DNA of 8,619 nucleotides from positions 1 to 8,619 of the forward strand of contig JAATVS010000563.1 in the NCBI GenBank assembly GCA_014523695.1, given 5' to 3'. This DNA comes from Nitrososphaerales archaeon TH5895. Lineage in GTDB: Archaea; Thermoproteota; Nitrososphaeria; Nitrososphaerales; Nitrososphaeraceae. Shown here in pieces: positions 5,651-8,619 of this stretch. Position 1 is the stretch's first letter, and every line of letters begins with the position of its first letter. The position numbers and the translations under genes are program-made. Below the pieces are notes generated by a model that saw nothing but the letters and a program-made list of their open reading frames with translations, was not told the DNA's origin and ran no database searches.

Positions 5651-5839
5651 ATGTACGTGATAGTATGTCGCGAATCTGGACTAGATTGTGATTTTGTCAT
5701 TAGGGGTGAAACTCAGGAAGAGTTCTTAAAAAATGGCGCGGATCATGCAATACAAAAACATGGTATGCGCGCCGAGGATATCTACCTGAACGATACCCCA
5801 ATCAATCTGTTATGTCATTCCTTTAACGAAGAAATCTAA
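5651..5839 (+). CDS. DUF1059 family protein, canonical small form
   Basis: 62 residues from ATG 5651: MYVIVCRESGLDCDFVIRGE, then TQEEFLKNGADHAIQKHGMR. This is the textbook DUF1059 pattern (strand ending in C, G-x-DCDF-x-x-x-G, helix with the DHA-x-x-HGM end). An in-frame ATG at 5597 would overlap the preceding gene by 44 nt and add 18 residues with no family counterpart, so 5651 is preferred. The tail ends ...NDTPINLLCHSFNEEI and is slightly longer than the family norm. The gap from the previous stop is only 10 bases and no separate promoter is seen, so translation is likely coupled. A repeat copy TGCGCGCC lies in frame at 5766 (M-R-A-E). Its stop codon sits in the first arm of the inverted repeat at 5836-5891. 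Confidence 0.88.
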   Translation: MYVIVCRESGLDCDFVIRGETQEEFLKNGADHAIQKHGMRAEDIYLNDTPINLLCHSFNEEI

Positions 5840-5891
5840 GGCAGACGACCGTGGAAGACATGATGTAAGTCATTGTAGTCGCCCGCCTTAG
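5836..5891. other. Large inverted repeat at the DUF1059 operon end
   Basis: CTAAGGCAGACGAC (5836-5849) is complementary to GTCGCCCGCCTTAG (5878-5891) at 12 of 14 positions, around a 28-nt loop. As a plus-strand RNA the two mismatches are A-C, but as a minus-strand RNA they become G-U pairs, so the minus-strand transcript would fold better. There is no T-run after it, so it is not a simple terminator. The left arm contains the stop codon of the preceding gene. Confidence 0.5.
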
Positions 5892-6205
5892 GTATCCTAT
5901 GTCCATGAATGTCCGTGATTAATATGTAGAAATCAAATTTATGTGCTTTTGGTTATTAGATCACATAGTTGAATGTGAACCGGATAGAAGTAACTGAATA
6001 AGTATGAGAGGTTCATAGTACGATGTTTTTTGCGCGCAAATTCCCAATATCATCATCGTACATACGTTTGCAATTGAAAAGGCGGGCTAATAAGTTAGAT
6101 GGGATGGCCGATTGTGTCGCCTTTTTCGTAAACCATAAGTTCTAGTTGATCTAACAAATGGGTGAATACGAATGAATTATGTTATCTTCAGTATAGGGGA
6201 ATTGT
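5892..6205. other. Gene-free block with structured-RNA-like arms
   Basis: No protein-coding frame is supported in 5840-6205. AAAAGGCG (6077-6084) pairs with CGCCTTTT (6118-6125) around a 33-nt loop that contains a small CTAA-TAAG-TTAG hairpin (6087-6098), and the second arm ends in a T5 run (6122-6126). AAGGCGGGC (6079-6087) is also perfectly complementary, over 9 bases, to GCCCGCCTT (5881-5889) in the preceding inverted repeat, so two exclusive pairings are possible. A small RNA gene or a 5'/3' regulatory RNA is possible. The 5' end of the SHOCT gene begins 80 nt later. Confidence 0.35.
6018..6061. repeat. Nested inverted repeat around a perfect TTTGCGCGCAAA
   Basis: The 12-bp perfect palindrome TTTGCGCGCAAA (6029-6040) is the most symmetrical copy of the dispersed motif. 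It is enclosed by an 8-bp perfect inverted repeat, GTACGATG (6018-6025) and CATCGTAC (6054-6061). The dyad centres are five bases apart, so the two repeats are roughly concentric. Confidence 0.6.
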
Positions 6206-6778
6206 GTGCCTTATTCTCTCTCAACCAAGATCTTGATGGTTTCATTAGATATGATTAATGGACTAACAATTATTGGCATCGCAATACTTGTAATAGGAAT
6301 TGTTGTCTTTGCAACTGGATCCTACATTTACTCTGTGCAATCTAGTAACGTTCAACAATGCCAGTCATTTACTGGAGAACTTGGACAGTTCTTAGACCCG
6401 GAGGTTAGTGACGCATGTCGAACTGCACCGTCATCTATTATGATGTCTTTAATCGCGGTTATCGCAGGAATTGTTATGATAGTTATTGGAGGGGTATTAT
6501 CCGGAGTAGGGGCGTTAAGAAAGTCACCCTCACAAATTGCGCCCACAACAACGCAATCAGGTCAAGTAAATAGTTCTCCTGTACATTCAGAAGAAGAAGA
6601 AGAACAGGGCGTCACGGACGAAAAAGAAAATCATTCTTCATCGACCAAGTCTGATATTACATTAGTTGCAGATGAGTTGTCTAAATTATTGGCACTAAAG
6701 GAAAAAGGTGTACTCACTGATGAAGAATTTGCGCGCCTCAAAAAGAATCTTTTGGATGGCAAGAAGTCTAATGCCTAA
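6206..6778 (+). CDS. Two-helix membrane protein with C-terminal SHOCT domain
   Basis: 190 residues from GTG 6206 (MPYSLSTKILMV), with AGGGG a few bases before it; ATG 6236 and 6251 are alternatives. The membrane helices are at about 20-43 (LTIIGIAILVIGIVVFATGS) and 76-103 (SSIMMSLIAVIAGIVMIVIG). The loop between them carries Cys52 and Cys71, which may form a disulfide if it faces outside. A polar, Glu-rich linker (HSEEEEEQ near 127-134) leads to a SHOCT domain at 156-184 (ADELSKLLALKEKGVLTDEE and FARLKKNLLDG). SHOCT is a short helical hairpin usually found at the C-terminus of membrane or bacterial surface proteins; it is thought to aid oligomerisation. A TGCGCGCC copy lies in the SHOCT coding sequence (6730). 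It stands alone, with a convergent neighbour. Confidence 0.92.
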   Translation: MPYSLSTKILMVSLDMINGLTIIGIAILVIGIVVFATGSYIYSVQSSNVQQCQSFTGELGQFLDPEVSDACRTAPSSIMMSLIAVIAGIVMIVIGGVLSGVGALRKSPSQIAPTTTQSGQVNSSPVHSEEEEEQGVTDEKENHSSSTKSDITLVADELSKLLALKEKGVLTDEEFARLKKNLLDGKKSNA

Positions 6779-6807
6779 ACTTACTGCCTAATACCTCTCT
6801 GTTTTTG

Positions 6808-6814
6808 TGCGCGA
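6808..6814. repeat. Dispersed palindrome, half-strength copy after T-run
   Basis: GTTTTTGTGCGCGAGTT, 30 nt after the SHOCT gene stop. The T5 before it could end that transcript. It lies in the 52-bp gap between two convergent genes. Confidence 0.45.
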
Positions 6815-6830
6815 GTTATTGCAACAAAAC

Positions 6831-7202
6831 TCATTCATCTGTTGCGCCCTCACACACGTCTTTTGTATTACCTGATACACTCATACATCCATCTATGAAT
6901 CCATCGTAGTATCTTCCTTCGCCGGTACAATTGTCATCATATACTTCACTGTCGAACGGTCCACTCTGTCCGTCTTCGTATCTTGCCCGATAACATCCCG
7001 ATGGTTCATTAAATTTATCATTATCATCATCGTACTCTGTACTAACTCCGCGCGCATCAACATCATTACTACATGATGCGGCAGTTGGTGGGTTTTCACA
7101 TTCGCGACCATTATCATCGTCATTGACATCTTCATCATCGTCCCTATTCCCTACGTTTCCATCACATGCAAAATGTCCTGGATTCTGCGCACAAAATTCT
7201 TT
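6831..7202 (-). pseudogene. Secreted Asp/Cys-rich protein, 5'-truncated at a repeat copy
   Basis: A 123-codon open frame (stop TGA at 6831-6833) encodes a strongly protein-like sequence with eight cysteines (4, 13, 35, 44, 70, 92, 106, 117): QNPGHFACDGNVGNRDDDED, then PPTAASCSNDVDARG, YRARYEDGQSGPFDSE, DNCTGEGRYYDGFIDGCMSV and GNTKDVCEGATDE. Such Asp-rich disulfide-type proteins are secreted in thaumarchaea, and the end with GRYYDGFIDGC looks like a conserved domain. But the frame has no ATG, GTG or TTG before the conserved part and no signal peptide. It opens at a TGA (7203-7205), and its first codons run straight into TGCGCACA at 7186. Only about 60 nt separate it from the next gene's stop, too little for a signal peptide. 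A shorter minus-strand frame at 6893-7138 over the same bases is a low-complexity (Met-rich) shadow of this one. Confidence 0.78.
7186..7193. repeat. Dispersed palindrome, variant copy at a gene's lost 5' end
   Basis: TGCGCACA followed by AAATTCTTTT. It matches the tail of other copies and coincides with the first codons of the truncated secreted-protein frame at 6831-7202. In a different minus-strand frame it reads TTG TGC GCA, like the starts at 385 and 4175. Confidence 0.5.
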
Positions 7203-7263
7203 TCAAATCATTTAGGTCGGTGTCCAAAAATATTATGAATGGATGGATAAAACTTTAGTTCTC

Positions 7264-7677
7264 TTATTTCCATTCCCATAATTTGTGTTCATAATTTCCT
7301 ATTGCATCTACTATATACTCATTCACTCCAACGAGATGATTAAGAAATGCAAGTCTATTTTCCGAATGTGTTTCATAAAATATCGCACCCACATACCTCA
7401 TCTTTCCTGACTCAACCTTTTTCCCCTCTGCGCGGCCTGTTGCCGTTGCCATCTCACGACCATCATTAGTCATTATTACCCCTTGACCTTGACTATATGA
7501 AGTGCCATCAGGTCTTTGTATTGCCCAATACGTCCAGGTTGTTGTCACTTCTAGACTCCCATTGAATATCCCTATGCCCGTGATTGAGATTTCTAGTTTG
7601 GGGATTCCATCTTCTACTGTTAATACCCGTTGGTCTGTTATTCTTCCTCTACTTTCAAAGAGTAATTGTCCTAACAT
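7264..7677 (-). CDS. Conserved hypothetical beta-rich protein
   Basis: 137 residues from ATG 7677 with no signal peptide, so probably cytoplasmic. The sequence alternates short strands (RITDQRVLTVEDGIPKLEIS, ITGIGIFNGSLEVTTTWTYW) with turns, carries GTSYSQGQGVIMTNDGREMA and ATATGRAEGKK in the middle, and ends FLNHLVGVNEYIVDAIGNYE and HKLWEWK. The strand order, the G-x-G-V-M-T-x-DG motif and the terminal LWEWK recall a conserved hypothetical family of about 135 residues shared by soil archaea and bacteria, probably a lipocalin- or cyclase-like barrel; I know no proven function. ATAAATTG on the minus strand at about 7703-7710 could serve as the TATA box. It is followed 60 nt later by the 5'-truncated secreted-protein frame on the same strand. 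Confidence 0.92.
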   Translation of the reverse strand: MLGQLLFESRGRITDQRVLTVEDGIPKLEISITGIGIFNGSLEVTTTWTYWAIQRPDGTSYSQGQGVIMTNDGREMATATGRAEGKKVESGKMRYVGAIFYETHSENRLAFLNHLVGVNEYIVDAIGNYEHKLWEWK

Positions 7678-7941
7678 TTAACTTTCAGAAGATAACGGCC
7701 ATATCAACAATTTATGGGGTTCTCCGGATCTATTGGCACAGGCGTATAACCCTGACTTAGTTTTCATCTAATTTCTTTGATCTTTAATATTGAGTCTTCG
7801 TGGACTGGGTGCGCTCATTCTAAATATAATAAATATGTTGATGAATTACTATGTATGAATGAAAATTTCTGAATTATGTTAGAAGATTGAAGATTCGCTG
7901 CATTCAGGAAAAATCCTCTGGATCAAGAAATTGAAAAACAA
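7678..7941. other. Intergenic region with a possible short coding remnant
   Basis: 264 bp. A plus-strand frame between stops at 7678 and 7769 reads SEDNGHINNLWGSPDLLAQA and YNPDLVFI without a start; it might be a gene fragment but is too short to trust. TGCGCTC at 7810 is a weak repeat relative. The right part is AT-rich with no clear function. Confidence 0.35.
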
Positions 7942-8175
7942 ATGGCGAGTCATGTAGAGGTCACAAACAGATCGTTAACAGATGACCTAAAGGAGAAGGA
8001 CATCAAGATAGAAGTTAGAATAAAGGAACTTTATGTGTTAAATAATTACGTCCAAGGTATACAACACCTGCCTGGAGTTATCGAAATAGACGCACTAGAT
8101 TCATTCAAGATGTTGAGTAGGCGTATAGGGAGAATAGAGAAACCTCATATTTCATTTAGGCAAATAAATAAATGA
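7942..8175 (+). CDS. Small hypothetical protein, doubtful start
   Basis: 77 residues from ATG 7942 (MASHVEVTNRSLTDDLKEKD, then IKIEVRIKELYVLNNYVQGI). Protein character extends upstream in the same frame (FRKNPLDQEIEKQ before the Met) back to a TGA at 7888, without another ATG, GTG or TTG, so the N-terminus may have been lost. The sequence is charged, with a strand-like IKIEVRIKELYVL and QGIQHLPGVIEID; the pattern faintly recalls a BON domain (strand, strand, 'PGV-x-x-V') with its middle helix missing. No TATA box or Shine-Dalgarno site is convincing. It could be a small gene or a decayed one. Confidence 0.5.
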   Translation: MASHVEVTNRSLTDDLKEKDIKIEVRIKELYVLNNYVQGIQHLPGVIEIDALDSFKMLSRRIGRIEKPHISFRQINK

Positions 8176-8262
8176 AGTGAAGTTTATTAATGTCATAATA
8201 ATCCCAAAAGTACAAAAGTTTTTATTCATCTGTAATATCTAAATTGTTATGTATGAATCCAA

Positions 8263-8301
8263 GAGTGTGAGGGATGGGTTCGAGTCCCACTCCCGGCGCC
8301 A
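8263..8301 (+). tRNA. 3' fragment of a tRNA gene (T-arm, acceptor, CCA)
   Basis: The T-arm is at 8274-8290 (ATGGG / TTCGAGT / CCCAC, one A-C mismatch) and contains the B-box GGTTCGAGTCC. Directly after it come a 7-base acceptor strand TCCCGGC (8291-8297), discriminator G8298 and encoded CCA (8299-8301), all with exact tRNA spacing. The partner GCCGGGA and any D-arm or anticodon arm are absent in the preceding 100 bases, so this is a 3' fragment. The G discriminator and the GC-rich preceding 11 bases (8263-8273) suggest a long-variable-arm tRNA such as a serine type, without proof. Such fragments are typical attachment-site relics of elements that integrate into tRNA genes. Confidence 0.65.
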
Positions 8302-8350
8302 CAGTCGTGGGTTGATACACCAGAAAACCAAACGATTATAGCTGGGTGTA

Positions 8351-8619
8351 GTGCCTGGGAGGTACATAAAGACTGGTGAAAGACAGCAAACCTACCTGCA
8401 TAAAGACAATCCAAAATTCATACGCACGTGGCACAACACCTCTAACTTATACCTAAACAGAGTAAGAGCGAACTATCTGTCAACGCTGATAGACTTGTCA
8501 GCAATCAATCAAACTATATCAAAAAATTATACAGACAAGTTTTAGACGCAAACTCATTTAACGCGATGATCATGCACGATCATATTCTTGCTGAAGAGGC
8601 CGAAATCAATATTCAGGAA
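8351..8619 (+). pseudogene. Unknown gene, -1 frame change at an A6 run, 3' end outside window
   Basis: GTG 8351 opens a frame MPGRYIKTGERQQTYLHKDN, PKFIRTWHNTSNLYLNRVRA, NYLSTLIDLSAINQTISKNY that stops at 8543-8545. The -1 frame is open from about 8430 to the window edge and its last part is the more protein-like one: SNYIKKLYRQVLDANSFNAM, then IMHDHILAEEAEINIQE. The change falls at A6 (8521-8526); reading one more A, or slipping back one base at A-AAA-AAT, joins SKK to LYRQVLDANSF. The joined product would be about 90 residues with a helical C-terminal half and no recognised family. It begins 50 nt after the tRNA fragment. TATA-like GATTATAGC (8333-8341) is too close to GTG 8351 for a normal promoter. 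It may be a pseudogene, a sequence error in the A-run or a programmed shift. Confidence 0.5.

Noticed and set aside
6893..7138. 81-codon minus-strand frame full of methionine
   Set aside because: It is a frame shadow of the Asp-rich gene: GATGATGAT read out of frame gives Met and Ile runs. The neighbouring frame has the conserved Cys pattern.
388..7193. The repeat copies as a CRISPR array or classical integron attC sites
   Set aside because: Spacing is irregular (about 40 to 1300 bp), there are no unique short spacers, no integrase is in the window, and the core lacks the attC R'/R'' consensus (GTTRRRY). The genes also lie in both orientations.
7850..8258. 11-bp direct repeat TATGTATGAAT at 7850-7860 and 8248-8258
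   Set aside because: AT-rich and low in complexity; two such matches by chance are plausible, and they do not bound a recognisable element.

Overview
The window looks like an accessory stretch of a low-GC ammonia-oxidising archaeon (Nitrososphaeria/Thaumarchaeota, Nitrosocosmicus-like). This is inferred from AT-rich DNA, TATA boxes placed 25-30 nt before start codons (leaderless transcripts), an HxlR regulator, DUF1059 proteins, a small winged-helix protein of thaumarchaeal type, and several secreted Cys/Asp-rich proteins. I used no database search, so the lineage and all families rest on sequence recognition.

Layout: 1-324 (-) is the 5' part of a secreted protein that runs off the left edge. 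385-1587 (+) is a 400-codon protein with an OB-fold-like C-terminus. 1780-2256 (+) is a pyridoxamine-phosphate-oxidase-like flavin/F420 protein. 2527-2928 (-) and 3011-3451 (+) are a divergent pair, an HxlR regulator and a four-helix membrane protein, sharing an 82-bp promoter region. 3658-4128 (-) is a secreted protein with repeated Cys-Pro-Glu-Gly units. 4175-4687 (+) holds a short orphan reading frame and a winged-helix gene with no usable start codon. 4802-5080 (-) is a small exported protein. 5362-5839 (+) is a tandem pair of DUF1059 proteins. 5836-6126 is a gene-free block with four complementary arms. 6206-6778 (+) is a two-helix membrane protein ending in a SHOCT domain. 6831-7202 (-) is a secreted Asp/Cys-rich protein that has lost its start and signal peptide. 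7264-7677 (-) is a conserved hypothetical protein. 7942-8175 (+) is a doubtful small gene. 8263-8301 is a 3' tRNA fragment, and 8351-8619 (+) is a gene broken by a -1 shift at an A6 run.

Most genes are single, short and in mixed orientation, with no clear shared pathway. Only the HxlR/membrane pair and the DUF1059 pair look like functional units. Decayed genes plus a tRNA 3' fragment suggest a variable or integrated region.

The strongest unexplained signal is a dispersed palindrome built on TGCGCGCA, usually with a T-run before it and an A-rich AAATTC-like tail. The 6-mer GCGCGC occurs at ten loci by hand count, where about 0.3 would be expected at roughly 36% GC. Copies lie mostly between genes, and three sit exactly where a reading frame begins or has lost its 5' end.
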